A stretch of 64,000 nt of DNA from an uncultured Eubacteriales bacterium. Lineage in GTDB: Bacteria > Bacillota > Clostridia > Christensenellales > Aristaeellaceae. The first letter of the stretch is position 1. Each line of letters begins with the position of its first letter. Under the pieces are notes generated by a model, which was not told the origin of the DNA, made no database searches, and was given only the letters and a program-made list of their open reading frames with translations. Shown one piece after another: positions 1-8,809 of this stretch. The stretch is from the NCBI GenBank assembly GCA_902764875.1, contig CACWXP010000007.1, positions 1 through 64,000 of the forward strand, read 5' to 3'. Made by a program: the position numbers and the translations under genes.

Positions 1-1904
1 AGCCCGTTGATAAACTCTGTCAGAGCTTCCCGGTTGTAGAAATTCGCATAGTCGTTGATGAAGTAATCCGGCTCGACCCCCTGGTCCACATCATAGAAGG
101 AGCCGTTCTTCACGAAGGACAGCCGCTTGGCGCTGGAGTAGCGGAAAGAGGTCCCCCACGCGGTGGTGTCAAAGCCGACCACGCAGCTTCCGCCGCCGGA
201 GGTTCTGCCCAGAAGGGTTACGGAGCCATTCTCCTTAAAGACCCAGGGCACCAGGTTACCGCAGGAGAAGGACTGGGGAGAGATGAGACAATACAGCTTC
301 AGTCCCCGTCCAGCCAGCGTATCATTTTCATCAAACTGATGGTCCAGGTTGACGTCGACATTGAAGTACTGGACAGCCTGGGCACCGGTAAAGGTGTTCA
401 GATAGGAATAGTTTGCATCTCCCAGGAACCATCCCAGCGTATAGAACGCCGCAGGCGCCATGCCGCCGCCGTTGCAGCTCAGATCCAGCACCACGTTTTT
501 GATGGGGCTGTTTTCCCGGGTGATCTGCTTGTGCGCATTGCAGATCAGGCCGATGGTATCATTCGGCAGGTTGCCTTCCTTCGCAAGGGCGTAGTAGTCT
601 GCCACACCATCGTCATCCGCGGTAACGGCGAAGGAATCAAGGGTCACATAGGCGGTATCGCCCACCTCATAATAAGGCCGGGAGGCTTCGGGATACTGCG
701 CCCGGAAAGCCGACAGCATGGATCCCGCGCTGCCGCGGGCAGCGTTGCCGAAGCCCAATTTATTCGCAGCTCCGCTATCTGACAGGTAGGAAGCGGACAG
801 ATACGCGGAATGACCGTCGTCAAGCCAGAAGCTGGTCAGATCCGCAATGGCCTGATCCGCTTTGGCTGCATCGGGATCAACGAGGTTGGCGCCAATTTCA
901 TTCTGGAGGAAGAATGTGATGAAATTATCAATGTTATGAGCGCTCTTCAAACCGTAGAAGCAGTTCATTTCAAGGGCCAGCTCGCTGAAGCCGAACTTGA
1001 TCAGGGCCTCGCTGCGCGGAGCCGGAGTGGCAGATCTGTACAGATTATAGATGCTTGTTTCCGCTTCTGTTCTGTACTGGTCAACCAGCGCCTTTCCCAT
1101 TTCGGAGGCTTTGCTGACTTCCTCCAGCAGGAAATTGAACTGCTCATCCATGTCTGACGAGGCAGCCCGGGCCTTTTGAATCAGCTCATCGGTCAGCAGT
1201 CCGTACATGAACAGGATGGTCTGGAAAGCGTTGGTGGGACTGGTCATCGATTGGATAGGACTCGCAAAGAGACCCAGCCCGTTATAGTATACGGACTGAC
1301 CGAGATCAGCAATCGTGAACGCGGAAAGGGTCTGCAGGGGAAGCAGGTACTTTCCGTCCTGGGCCGCCATGGGAATCTCATATTCCTTCAGATTCACGGC
1401 CGTCACTTCGCCATAGAGAATCCGGCTCCTGGTGTATTGAATCAGGAAAGGCTCACCGTTCTTCGTCTTCGGGATGCCGGATACTTCCATGTATGAGCAA
1501 TTCTGCGGGGTGAGGAAAGCAATATAATCATCGAAAGCTATGCTTCCCTGGCTGAAGTCAAATACGGCGGAGCTGCCGGTTTCCCGGGTCAGTTTCACCC
1601 ATTTTTCCTCTTCGTTGACTTCGCAGGTCAGGCTGTAGACATTTTCACCGTTGTTATCAGATTCGTTATAGAGGTAAACCATGAAGTCCGCCCAGTCGGC
1701 CAGGTTGATCAAGGGCAGATCTTCCACGCCGTCCAGGAAATAAACGGGGAAGTCTTCCCGCCAGATCCTGTCCGCTTTCTGGTAGTATAACGGCAGATTT
1801 TTGGACGTGATCTGCGCATCCTCATTCCGAGGCTCCGCTGTTTCAGCCGACGCGCAGCCCAGAAGCAGGGTGAGGGCAAGAACAAGGGAAAGCAGTCTTC
1901 TCAT
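1..1904 (-). CDS. S41-peptidase-like lipoprotein (3' end outside window)
   Basis: The reading frame opens at an ATG preceded by AGGAGG and runs about 634 codons to the left window edge, so the C-terminus is missing. The N-terminus is a secretion signal ending in LLLGC, a good lipobox, so the product is probably a surface lipoprotein. The C-terminal half resembles the tail-specific protease (S41) fold: a strand followed by DLSCNGGG near residue 470, and FSCGN near residue 548, where the family places its nucleophilic serine. The N-terminal 350 residues were not recognised and no PDZ domain was obvious. Call by motif only; peptidase activity is inferred. Confidence 0.65.
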   Translation of the reverse strand, partial: MRRLLSLVLALTLLLGCASAETAEPRNEDAQITSKNLPLYYQKADRIWREDFPVYFLDGVEDLPLINLADWADFMVYLYNESDNNGENVYSLTCEVNEEEKWVKLTRETGSSAVFDFSQGSIAFDDYIAFLTPQNCSYMEVSGIPKTKNGEPFLIQYTRSRILYGEVTAVNLKEYEIPMAAQDGKYLLPLQTLSAFTIADLGQSVYYNGLGLFASPIQSMTSPTNAFQTILFMYGLLTDELIQKARAASSDMDEQFNFLLEEVSKASEMGKALVDQYRTEAETSIYNLYRSATPAPRSEALIKFGFSELALEMNCFYGLKSAHNIDNFITFFLQNEIGANLVDPDAAKADQAIADLTSFWLDDGHSAYLSASYLSDSGAANKLGFGNAARGSAGSMLSAFRAQYPEASRPYYEVGDTAYVTLDSFAVTADDDGVADYYALAKEGNLPNDTIGLICNAHKQITRENSPIKNVVLDLSCNGGGMAPAAFYTLGWFLGDANYSYLNTFTGAQAVQYFNVDVNLDHQFDENDTLAGRGLKLYCLISPQSFSCGNLVPWVFKENGSVTLLGRTSGGGSCVVGFDTTAWGTSFRYSSAKRLSFVKNGSFYDVDQGVEPDYFINDYANFYNREALTEFING

Positions 1905-1937
1905 CGATCAATGACCTCCTTCAAAAACATCATTTCT

Positions 1938-1965
1938 ATTGTACGCTATGATGCTCTATAAACAA
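1938..1965 (-). promoter_or_regulatory. Sigma-A-like promoter for the S41-like lipoprotein gene
   Basis: On the minus strand TTGTTT and TACAAT are separated by 16 bases, about 35 bases upstream of the lipoprotein start codon and its AGGAGG site. The -10 is close to consensus and the -35 only fair. Confidence 0.4.
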
Positions 1966-2114
1966 GTTATTGTATCAGGGCGAAATAAAACTGTCCATAG
2001 TTAATCTGAAGTAAACGGCGGAGGACCCGGGGATTGAAAACGGGCAGCCGGTCCGGAATCAAAATCCGAATCAGCCGCCCGGTAAAAAAGGACGCATATG
2101 GGGGAATTCAATAC

Positions 2115-2354
2115 TCAGTCCGGGATGCCCTGGCTGCTCAGATAGGCGCAGACATCCGCGACGCGGCGGAAATTCGCATTTTCCCCGATGGTTACATGGA
2201 AGGTGTCTTCGATGTCCATGAGCAGGAGTACCAGTTCGAAGGACTGCAGGCCCAGATCTGCCTGGATATCGCTTTCCATTGTGACGCTTTCCGGATCAAT
2301 CGACGGGTTCACGCGCAGCAGCAGCTCCATCAGTTTCTCTTTCATCACAACCAT
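2115..2354 (-). CDS. Acyl carrier protein (orphan)
   Basis: This 79-residue acidic protein has the size and helical pattern of an acyl carrier protein. The phosphopantetheine attachment site is DLGLQSFEL, where Ser38 would carry the prosthetic group; the usual D-S-L is changed to Q-S-F. An internal ATG at codon 4 is an equally possible start. The gene begins directly after the stop codon of the upstream AMP-forming ligase, so the two are almost certainly co-transcribed and the ligase probably loads this carrier. No fatty-acid synthase genes are nearby, which argues for a specialised role (inference). Confidence 0.8.
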   Translation of the reverse strand: MVVMKEKLMELLLRVNPSIDPESVTMESDIQADLGLQSFELVLLLMDIEDTFHVTIGENANFRRVADVCAYLSSQGIPD

Positions 2355-2355
2355 C

Positions 2356-3813
2356 TCATTTCTTTCGTATAATTTTCATGCTGGGGCTTTTTTCAAAGGG
2401 CTGATCCCGCAGTTCGATGCGGGCGGGCTGCATGGTTCCGGGGAGGGTTGCGGAGATTTTCCTGAGTTCCGCGAGGACCTGCTGCGCATCCTGATCGGGA
2501 ACGGGGAACACCTCCAGCAGGATGGCGGGATTGCCGGCGATTTCCGTTTCGGACACCAGGCACTCCTGGACAAGCGGGCAGCGGGAGAAATTCTCTTCCA
2601 CTTCCTCGGGGGAGACATTCTCGCCGTTGGGCAGGAGAATCAGGTTCTTGATGCGGCCGGTGATATAGATGTATCCCTTTTCGTCGATGCGGGCCAGGTC
2701 ACCCGTTTTCAGCCAGTCGCCGTCGAAGGCGGCCTTTGTGGTTGCCTCGTCCTTCCAGTATTCGTCGAAGAGCATATCGCCCCGGACCTGCAGTTCGCCG
2801 TCCACGATTCTGGATTCCTGACAGGGATACTGCTGACCCACCGAAGTGGGATATTCGTCCATGTCGTAGTTGGCGCTGACGAGGTTCGCGGTTTCGGTCA
2901 TGCCGTAGCCGCCCTTGACATCCACGCCGTATTCCATAAAGCCGGCATGCAGCCGCGGCGGCACCGGCGCGGCGCCACAGATGACCAGGTTCAGGCGGCC
3001 GCCCAGGGCTTCCGGTCCGCGGGAGCGGGCGATGCTGAGCATCATTTCCGCCATGCCGGGAACGGCGACCATGGTCGTCGGCCGGACGCGGGCCATTTCC
3101 TTGAAGAGATTGCGCATATTGCCGCAGACTGCCACATGGGAACCGGAATAGAGGCCGGCGAGCACACCGAAGATGGTGCCGAAGACATGGGTGAGCGGCA
3201 GGACCGCCACCGACGTCTGGCCGAACATGGTGCCCGGACGGAAGGTGCCGTTATGGGAGCCGCGGAGGATGGCCCGATGGCTGAGGACGACGCCCTTGGG
3301 GGTTCCGGTGGTTCCGCCGGTAAAGAAGATCGCCGCCCGGTCCGTCGGGGCTGCCGGGACCGGATCGGCCGGGGTGTCCGCCATATCGTCCATGGAAAGG
3401 ACCGGGACGGGAAGGCCCTGGGCCTTTTCCGCCAGGGAGCTGCCTGTGACCACGGCGATTAAATCATAATGATACGAAGCGTTTTTCAGCACTTCCGGGC
3501 TGAGGGAGGCGGGGAGCATGACCGCTGCGTAGCCGGCCGTCGTGACGGCCAGGAACCATTCCACTTCGGCGATGCTGTTGACATCGAAAAGGCCGATATT
3601 GCCATGAGGCGGCAGATTCAAAGCGCGAAGCACCTGGCGGCGGCGGGCCACCCGGTCCGCCAGCTCGCTGTAGCGGACGGCCTGATCCGGATCGGAGAGG
3701 GCGATCTGATCGCCGTATTTTTCGGTGATAAAATTCAGGTATTCCGTGATGACCGGAATATAGGGTATGGCCTCCCTTTCGGAGGGAAGGAGGTGATCCT
3801 CAAAGTATCCCAT
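2356..3813 (-). CDS. AMP-forming acyl-CoA/acyl-ACP ligase (class I adenylate-forming enzyme)
   Basis: The 485-residue protein has the phosphate-binding loop TGGTTGTPKG at residues 165-174, the GYGMTET core motif, the hinge GDLARIDEKGYIYITGR and a C-terminal SPSMKIIRK where the family places its catalytic lysine. It should activate a carboxylic acid as an adenylate and pass it to a thiol. The downstream gene, separated by one base, is an acyl carrier protein, so carrier loading is more likely than CoA ligation. The ATG start has GAAAGGAAG upstream. The substrate cannot be read from the sequence. Confidence 0.82.
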   Translation of the reverse strand: MGYFEDHLLPSEREAIPYIPVITEYLNFITEKYGDQIALSDPDQAVRYSELADRVARRRQVLRALNLPPHGNIGLFDVNSIAEVEWFLAVTTAGYAAVMLPASLSPEVLKNASYHYDLIAVVTGSSLAEKAQGLPVPVLSMDDMADTPADPVPAAPTDRAAIFFTGGTTGTPKGVVLSHRAILRGSHNGTFRPGTMFGQTSVAVLPLTHVFGTIFGVLAGLYSGSHVAVCGNMRNLFKEMARVRPTTMVAVPGMAEMMLSIARSRGPEALGGRLNLVICGAAPVPPRLHAGFMEYGVDVKGGYGMTETANLVSANYDMDEYPTSVGQQYPCQESRIVDGELQVRGDMLFDEYWKDEATTKAAFDGDWLKTGDLARIDEKGYIYITGRIKNLILLPNGENVSPEEVEENFSRCPLVQECLVSETEIAGNPAILLEVFPVPDQDAQQVLAELRKISATLPGTMQPARIELRDQPFEKSPSMKIIRKK

Positions 3814-3929
3814 GGGTTTCTTCTTCCTTTCGTTGATTTACGGGTTGAATGGGGCTCTTTCCGGGCGGACAGGGCGGCCGGGAAAAAACCGCATCATAAC
3901 TAATTCGGCATCGGGGTTGGGAAATCCTG

Positions 3930-4553
3930 TCAGCAGGCGCCGGCATCGCGGAGAAGGGCGGAAAACCGGCTTCGGATCTCCTGCCAGCTGCGGCATCTTG
4001 CGTAGTTTTCATTCGGGAAAACACAATCCCGGTTCCAGGGCCGGTCGAACACGCAGACGCGGAGAGACGGCAGATGGCTGAAAAACGGGAAGGCCTTTGG
4101 GGAATCCTCCACGGCGAAATCGAACTTCATTTTGCGGTAATCCTCCAGGCTGAGGCTGAAATCGCTGTTTTTGATGAAGTTGTCGCGGCCGTATTTGTCG
4201 AAGCAGAAGAGGGGAACCTGCTGCAGACCGTGGGCGTCGAGCCAGGCGCGGGAGGCCTCCCAGGCGACGAGGGGGCGGCCGGTGATGACGGACACCTGAT
4301 GGCTGTCGGCGAGCCATTCGTTGATCACGGAGGAGGCGCCGGGGGTTTCCTCCAGGGAAAGGAGCACCTCCGGCGCATGGCCGCGGATCATGAACCGGTC
4401 GAACTGCTCCTCATTGAGGCTGAAGGTTTTCGCCATATCAAAGAACCGGAATTCCTCGTAGGTGACGCGGGAATTGAACATTTCCGCCGCGAGCCGGACA
4501 TAATACCTTGCGGATTCACAGAGACAATCGTCAAAATCAACGTAGATATTCAT
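3930..4553 (-). CDS. HAD-superfamily 5' nucleotidase-like protein
   Basis: This 207-residue protein opens with YVDFDDCLCES, the HAD motif I (two aspartates at residues 6 and 8), followed by SVITGRP (motif II threonine) and a late FAVEDSP (motif IV acidic pair). The small size and the early motif fit the 5'(3')-deoxyribonucleotidase/NT5C-like branch. It lies upstream of the ligase and acyl carrier genes on the same strand and may share their transcript across a roughly 115-base gap. Substrate unknown. Confidence 0.65.
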   Translation of the reverse strand: MNIYVDFDDCLCESARYYVRLAAEMFNSRVTYEEFRFFDMAKTFSLNEEQFDRFMIRGHAPEVLLSLEETPGASSVINEWLADSHQVSVITGRPLVAWEASRAWLDAHGLQQVPLFCFDKYGRDNFIKNSDFSLSLEDYRKMKFDFAVEDSPKAFPFFSHLPSLRVCVFDRPWNRDCVFPNENYARCRSWQEIRSRFSALLRDAGAC

Positions 4554-4651
4554 GGTGACTTCCTTTTCTTCGATTTAGTCTAAGGGGGTGGAACTGCCCG
4601 AGTGCTGCCCGGGGGGCGGGGTTACAGTTGCTGCCCGGCGGGTGGGCCGGT

Positions 4652-6514
4652 TTAGCGGCGGGAATGGCCGCGGCTCCGGTAGACGGAGGCGAGATCCGAC
4701 GACTCGCGGAAGCAGCGGTCGCAGACGCCGTAGGGATGGGTGGCGGGGAGCTTGCGGCCGCACTGGCGGCAGCGGCGCAGGTATTCATCCTTGTTTTCCT
4801 TGAGGAACTTATTGATGGCCCGGCAGAGCTCCAGTTTCTCGTCCATGCGGTCCTCCTCGATGCCGATCTGGCGGAGAAGCTGATGGCGGATATCCAGCTC
4901 GCGGTAGCGGGTTTCGCATTCCTCGAGGGTGCCCGTTCCGGAGGGCGGCTCCGGGAGGGGTTTGTTGGCCAGAATGCAGCGGCAGCAGGACAGCCAGTAG
5001 AAAACGAGGCCTTCATCCTTGACATCCACGGGGCAGGTGATGAGGCGGAAGAGCAGCTTGCGGTCCGCGGATTTGGCATAGGGCTTCAAATGAGTATAGA
5101 GAAAGAAGGGATCCGACATATCCGCCCGGACAAAGATATCGCTTTTCGGCAGGCGGTTCCACTCGAGCATCAGTTTATCCAGGGGCCAGGGCGAGGCGAG
5201 GGTTTCCTCCGGGAAGGGAATGGTGAGCTTTTTCTTCTGCTTCTCCTCGCAGGTGATGCCGTCGAGGATGCGCCATTCCTCGGCCATGGTGAGGACAAAG
5301 CCTTCCGGGTAGATGCCGAACCTGCCGGCCCGGCCGGCGATCTGCTTGATTTCGCCGGAGAGGAGGCCGCGACGGTCCCGACCGTCGAACTTGGAGGTTT
5401 CGCAGAAAATGATGCGGCGGATGGGCAGGGAAATGCCCATGCCGATGGCGTCGGTGGCCACGACGACGGAGGTTTCCCCATGGGCGAAGCGGCGGACTTC
5501 CTCCCGGCGGGAGACGGGGGGCAGGGCGCCGTAAATCACGCTGGCGTGGATATTGTTCTGCTCCAGCTCGGCGGAGACGGCCAGGACAGCCCTTCTCGAA
5601 AAGACGATGAGGGCGTCGCCGGGCTGGGCGTCGGTGATATTGCGGAAAACGCCGGCATAGGAGAGCGGCGCCAGGCGCTCATGCTCCACGGCGGTATAGG
5701 GTGCGTTGAAACTTTCGAGGATGCCGATGATGAGGCTTCGGGCCTCCGGGGCCAGGCAGATATGGATTTCATCGGCATCGAGGCAGTAAATGGCACGGAA
5801 CCACCGGTCACCCCGGAAAGGATCGGTGATCATTTGGGCCTCGTCGATGACGGCGACGGCGTAATGGGCGGAGTAGTTGGCGAGCTCGATGGTGGAGGCT
5901 GTGTGGCGGACGGATTCCTCGCGGAGGGACTCCTCGCCGGTGAGCAGGTTGCAGGGGGTGCCGTCCCGGTTCAGGGTGTCATACATTTCCAGAGCCAGGA
6001 GGCGCAGGGGGCCGAGATAGACGCCGCTTTCGGCATGCTCCAGGGCCTGGATGGACTGATAGGTTTTGCCGCTGTTGGTGGGGCCGATATGCAGCACAAA
6101 GCGCCGGGACATTTCCATGGCCCGGAGGCGGAGCTTCTCGATATCAAAGGTGAGAAGATACTCCCGGATCTGGAGCTGCTCGGCGAGCTGCTGGGCGGAC
6201 TTTTTCTCGCTGCGCTCGAGGGCGGCGACGACCTGGGGATGGGAAAGGCCCTGCTCCACCTGGGAGCGGGTCCAGAGACGGACGATTTTGCCGCCCTTGC
6301 GGGACGGATGGGAAACCGCCGGCGGCGGAAAGCAGCGCTCGATGACGGAGCGGCCGATGCCATAGGCCGACTGGATCATAGAGACGGAATACAGCTCCTG
6401 CGGTTTGCGGGGGTTTCGGGACCCATTGGGGTTTCGGGGACTGCCGTGGTTTCGGGGACCTTTGGGATTTCGGGGTCCGACGGCGTTTCGGGGACCGTTC
6501 GGGTTTCTTCGCAT
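4652..6514 (-). CDS. SUV3-like DExH RNA helicase
   Basis: The 620-residue protein carries Walker A GPTNSGKT (residues 144-151), DEAQ box VIDEAQM (near 224), an SF2 motif with DAIGMGISLP, and motif VI QIAGRAGRFG. The GPTNSGKT/GRAGRFG pairing is characteristic of the SUV3 family, ATP-dependent RNA helicases that partner with exoribonucleases in organelles and some bacteria. The C-terminus has a CRQCG...CDRC zinc-ribbon-like pair. The first 36 residues form a low-complexity repeat. The ATG start has GGGAG nine bases upstream. Neighbours do not indicate a specific RNA target. Confidence 0.8.
   Translation of the reverse strand: MRRNPNGPRNAVGPRNPKGPRNHGSPRNPNGSRNPRKPQELYSVSMIQSAYGIGRSVIERCFPPPAVSHPSRKGGKIVRLWTRSQVEQGLSHPQVVAALERSEKKSAQQLAEQLQIREYLLTFDIEKLRLRAMEMSRRFVLHIGPTNSGKTYQSIQALEHAESGVYLGPLRLLALEMYDTLNRDGTPCNLLTGEESLREESVRHTASTIELANYSAHYAVAVIDEAQMITDPFRGDRWFRAIYCLDADEIHICLAPEARSLIIGILESFNAPYTAVEHERLAPLSYAGVFRNITDAQPGDALIVFSRRAVLAVSAELEQNNIHASVIYGALPPVSRREEVRRFAHGETSVVVATDAIGMGISLPIRRIIFCETSKFDGRDRRGLLSGEIKQIAGRAGRFGIYPEGFVLTMAEEWRILDGITCEEKQKKKLTIPFPEETLASPWPLDKLMLEWNRLPKSDIFVRADMSDPFFLYTHLKPYAKSADRKLLFRLITCPVDVKDEGLVFYWLSCCRCILANKPLPEPPSGTGTLEECETRYRELDIRHQLLRQIGIEEDRMDEKLELCRAINKFLKENKDEYLRRCRQCGRKLPATHPYGVCDRCFRESSDLASVYRSRGHSRR
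6412..6510. repeat. 18-bp tandem repeat encoding RNPNGP-type hexapeptides
   Basis: The first 36 codons of the SUV3-like gene are a degenerate 18-bp repeat. Arg-Asn pairs occur at residues 3, 9, 15, 21, 27 and 33, with Pro and Gly between them. The basic, proline-rich tail precedes the folded domain and could bind RNA (inference). Confidence 0.75.
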
Positions 6515-6614
6515 TGATTTACTCTCCCAGCATTGGTATTTGCCGGCGGATGCCGGGTGAAGCGTTTTATGGGATTATAGCATGAAAGGCTGCCGATTGA
6601 AAGCGGGGTATGGG

Positions 6615-6643
6615 TTGCCCGACGGGACGTTTTCTGTTAAAAT
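6615..6643 (+). promoter_or_regulatory. Sigma-A-like promoter for the oxidoreductase gene
   Basis: TTGCCC and TAAAAT are separated by exactly 17 bases, about 65 bases upstream of the ATG of the Gfo/Idh/MocA gene. Confidence 0.45.
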
Positions 6644-6709
6644 TGTTTTCAGAGCAAAACAGCAAATAAACGGGCACACGGGGAACCGGCGCCGAGAAGG
6701 AGAAAAAAG

Positions 6710-7894
6710 ATGCAACCAACGAAAGTCAAAACGGCCGTTGTCGGCTGCGGGATGATCAGCAGCATTTATATCCGGAACCTTTCGCAGATGTTTTCCGTGA
6801 TCGACCTCTGCGCCGTATGCAACAGGAGGCGGGAGGCCGCCGAGGCCCGGGCCAGGGAATTCGGCATCGCGAGGGCGATGACCATCGACGAGGCGGCCGC
6901 CGACCCGGAGATCGAGCTGATCGTGAACCTGACGCCGGCCTTTGCCCACTACGACATCATCAAAAAAATGCTGCTGGCGGGGAAGCACGTTTACACCGAG
7001 AAAGTATTCACCACGGACCTGGAAAAATCCCGGGAGCTGGTGGCGCTGGCGAATGAAAAGGGACTCTACCTGGGCGTGGCGCCGGACACGGTGCTGGGCG
7101 CGGGGATCCAGACGGCCCGGTATCTGATCGACACGGGGATGATCGGCGAAGTGACCTCGGTGCAGATGGCGGTGAACAGGAACCAGGCGCTGAACTCCGA
7201 GGTTTTCACCTTCCTGCAGGGGGAAGGCGGGTCGCTGCCCTTTGACGTGGGGGTTTACTACGTGGGCGCGCTGGTGGCGCTGCTGGGGTCGGTGACCCAC
7301 ATTGCCGCCTTCGGAAATCCCGCCCCGGTGCACGAGCCGCAGATGGCTTTCCTGAACGCGGGAAAGGAGCCCTGGCAGATTCCGGGGATGAACACCGTGG
7401 GCGCGAGCCTGAGGATGGAAAACGGCGCGGTTTGCACCGTTCACATGGACGGCAACACCATCGGAGAGACCCAGCACGCCTTTACGATCTACGGCACTCG
7501 GGGGATCCTGAAGATCGGCGATCCGGACAAATTTGCCGACCCGATTACGCTGATTCTGCCGGAGAACGCGCCGGTGCAGATGCCCTTCACCCACGGGTTC
7601 GACGGAAAGAACTATCTGGGCGCGCCGACGGCCTTCGACCATTACGGCCACCGCGGCATCGGCGCGGCGGAACTGGCCTGGGCGCTGCGCAAGGGGAGAC
7701 CCCGGGCCCGCCTGAGCGGGGAATACGGGCTGCACTGCCAGGAGATTCTGCAGGGGATGGAGATCGCGGCGGAGACCGGCGGGGTGTACGAAGTTCAGTC
7801 CCGGTGCGAGATGAAGGGCCTGCGGCCGGGGTATTTCAGCGGCATGTTCGGCAGGGCCATGCGGGGCGACGCGGAAGCTTCTTTGATGGAGTAA
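6710..7894 (+). CDS. Gfo/Idh/MocA-family oxidoreductase
   Basis: The 394-residue protein starts with a Rossmann nucleotide-binding turn VVGCGMIS (residues 10-17) and has the family's VYTEKVF segment near residue 98, where the conserved E-K pair sits. The C-terminal half is the typical alpha/beta dimerisation and substrate domain. Such enzymes oxidise or reduce sugars, inositols or related polyols with NAD(P). The next gene is a xylose-isomerase-like TIM barrel, a frequent partner in carbohydrate pathways. A good GAGAAGGAG site precedes the ATG. Substrate cannot be assigned. Confidence 0.85.
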   Translation: MQPTKVKTAVVGCGMISSIYIRNLSQMFSVIDLCAVCNRRREAAEARAREFGIARAMTIDEAAADPEIELIVNLTPAFAHYDIIKKMLLAGKHVYTEKVFTTDLEKSRELVALANEKGLYLGVAPDTVLGAGIQTARYLIDTGMIGEVTSVQMAVNRNQALNSEVFTFLQGEGGSLPFDVGVYYVGALVALLGSVTHIAAFGNPAPVHEPQMAFLNAGKEPWQIPGMNTVGASLRMENGAVCTVHMDGNTIGETQHAFTIYGTRGILKIGDPDKFADPITLILPENAPVQMPFTHGFDGKNYLGAPTAFDHYGHRGIGAAELAWALRKGRPRARLSGEYGLHCQEILQGMEIAAETGGVYEVQSRCEMKGLRPGYFSGMFGRAMRGDAEASLME

Positions 7895-7974
7895 AGATTG
7901 AATAAGACCCGCGCTGACCGGCGGATGATAGCGTTTCATGACGCATGGATCAATGGAAGATTGGGGGCATAACA

Positions 7975-8763
7975 ATGGATTTGGGCGTACAGCTGTTCGG
8001 GCTGCTGGCCGGGACGGAGCTGCCGGCGGAGGAAGTTTTTGGGCGGGTTCGGGCGATGGGCTATACCCACGCGGAGCCCTGCCTGGCCCTGGAGGATCTG
8101 GGAGGCTTTGAAAAAGTAATTTGGCCGGCGGATTCATTTGATGCATACATGGAGAAAATTGCGGCTGCGGGGCTGGCGGTCGAATCGGTGCACATCTTCG
8201 GAAAAACGCTGCACGCCCACGCCGGAACCCTTTGCGCACTGGCGGAGAAACGGGGGATACGGGCGTATGTGGTGAAGGTGCCGGAGAAGGCGGACGACCT
8301 GCTGCTGCAGGAGACCGCGATGAGCTGGATGACGCTGGCGGACGCGCTGCGGGAAGCGGGGGCGGAGCTGCTGATCCACAACGAGGCGGCGGACATTGCC
8401 GCCCGGGCGAAGGGGAAAACCCTTTGCGAACACATGCTGGACCTTTGCCAGGGGCGCGTCGGGCTGCAGGTGGACGTGGGCTGGGTGATGCAGGGCGGGG
8501 AGGATCCCTTCGCGTTCCTGCAGTGCAACCGGGACCGGGTGCGCTCGGTGCACTTCAAGGACTTTGACGGCGCGGGGAACCCGGCGGTTGTCGGGGAAGG
8601 CGTGCTGGCCCTGGGAGACTGCTTCGCCTTTGCCCGGGCTCACGGACTGCCCCAGATCATTGACCAGGACAGCTTTGCGGGGGATCCTTTTGAAGAACTG
8701 CGGATCATCCGGCAGCGGTTTTCCGACCTGGCCGGGCTGTCGCTTTCCGTAAATTCGTGGTAA
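7975..8763 (+). CDS. Sugar phosphate isomerase/epimerase-like TIM-barrel protein
   Basis: The roughly 262-residue protein has the layout of the xylose isomerase-like AP-endonuclease-2 superfamily: metal ligands are suggested by LLIHNEA, LQVDVGWV and VHFKDFDG in order. I chose the ATG at 7975 because GGGGG lies seven bases upstream; an earlier in-frame ATG at 7945 has no ribosome site. It follows the Gfo/Idh/MocA gene by 80 bases and the two probably act in one carbohydrate pathway. The exact reaction is unknown. Confidence 0.75.
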   Translation: MDLGVQLFGLLAGTELPAEEVFGRVRAMGYTHAEPCLALEDLGGFEKVIWPADSFDAYMEKIAAAGLAVESVHIFGKTLHAHAGTLCALAEKRGIRAYVVKVPEKADDLLLQETAMSWMTLADALREAGAELLIHNEAADIAARAKGKTLCEHMLDLCQGRVGLQVDVGWVMQGGEDPFAFLQCNRDRVRSVHFKDFDGAGNPAVVGEGVLALGDCFAFARAHGLPQIIDQDSFAGDPFEELRIIRQRFSDLAGLSLSVNSW

Positions 8764-8809
8764 AATGGCGAAAAGGTTTCCCATGTGACGGTTGAACAGG
8801 GGGATGAAC

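Noticed and set aside
4628-6517. Long plus-strand frame opposite the SUV3-like helicase
   Set aside because: The minus strand has all helicase motifs in order; the plus frame is Gly/Ala-rich without a ribosome site or family motif.
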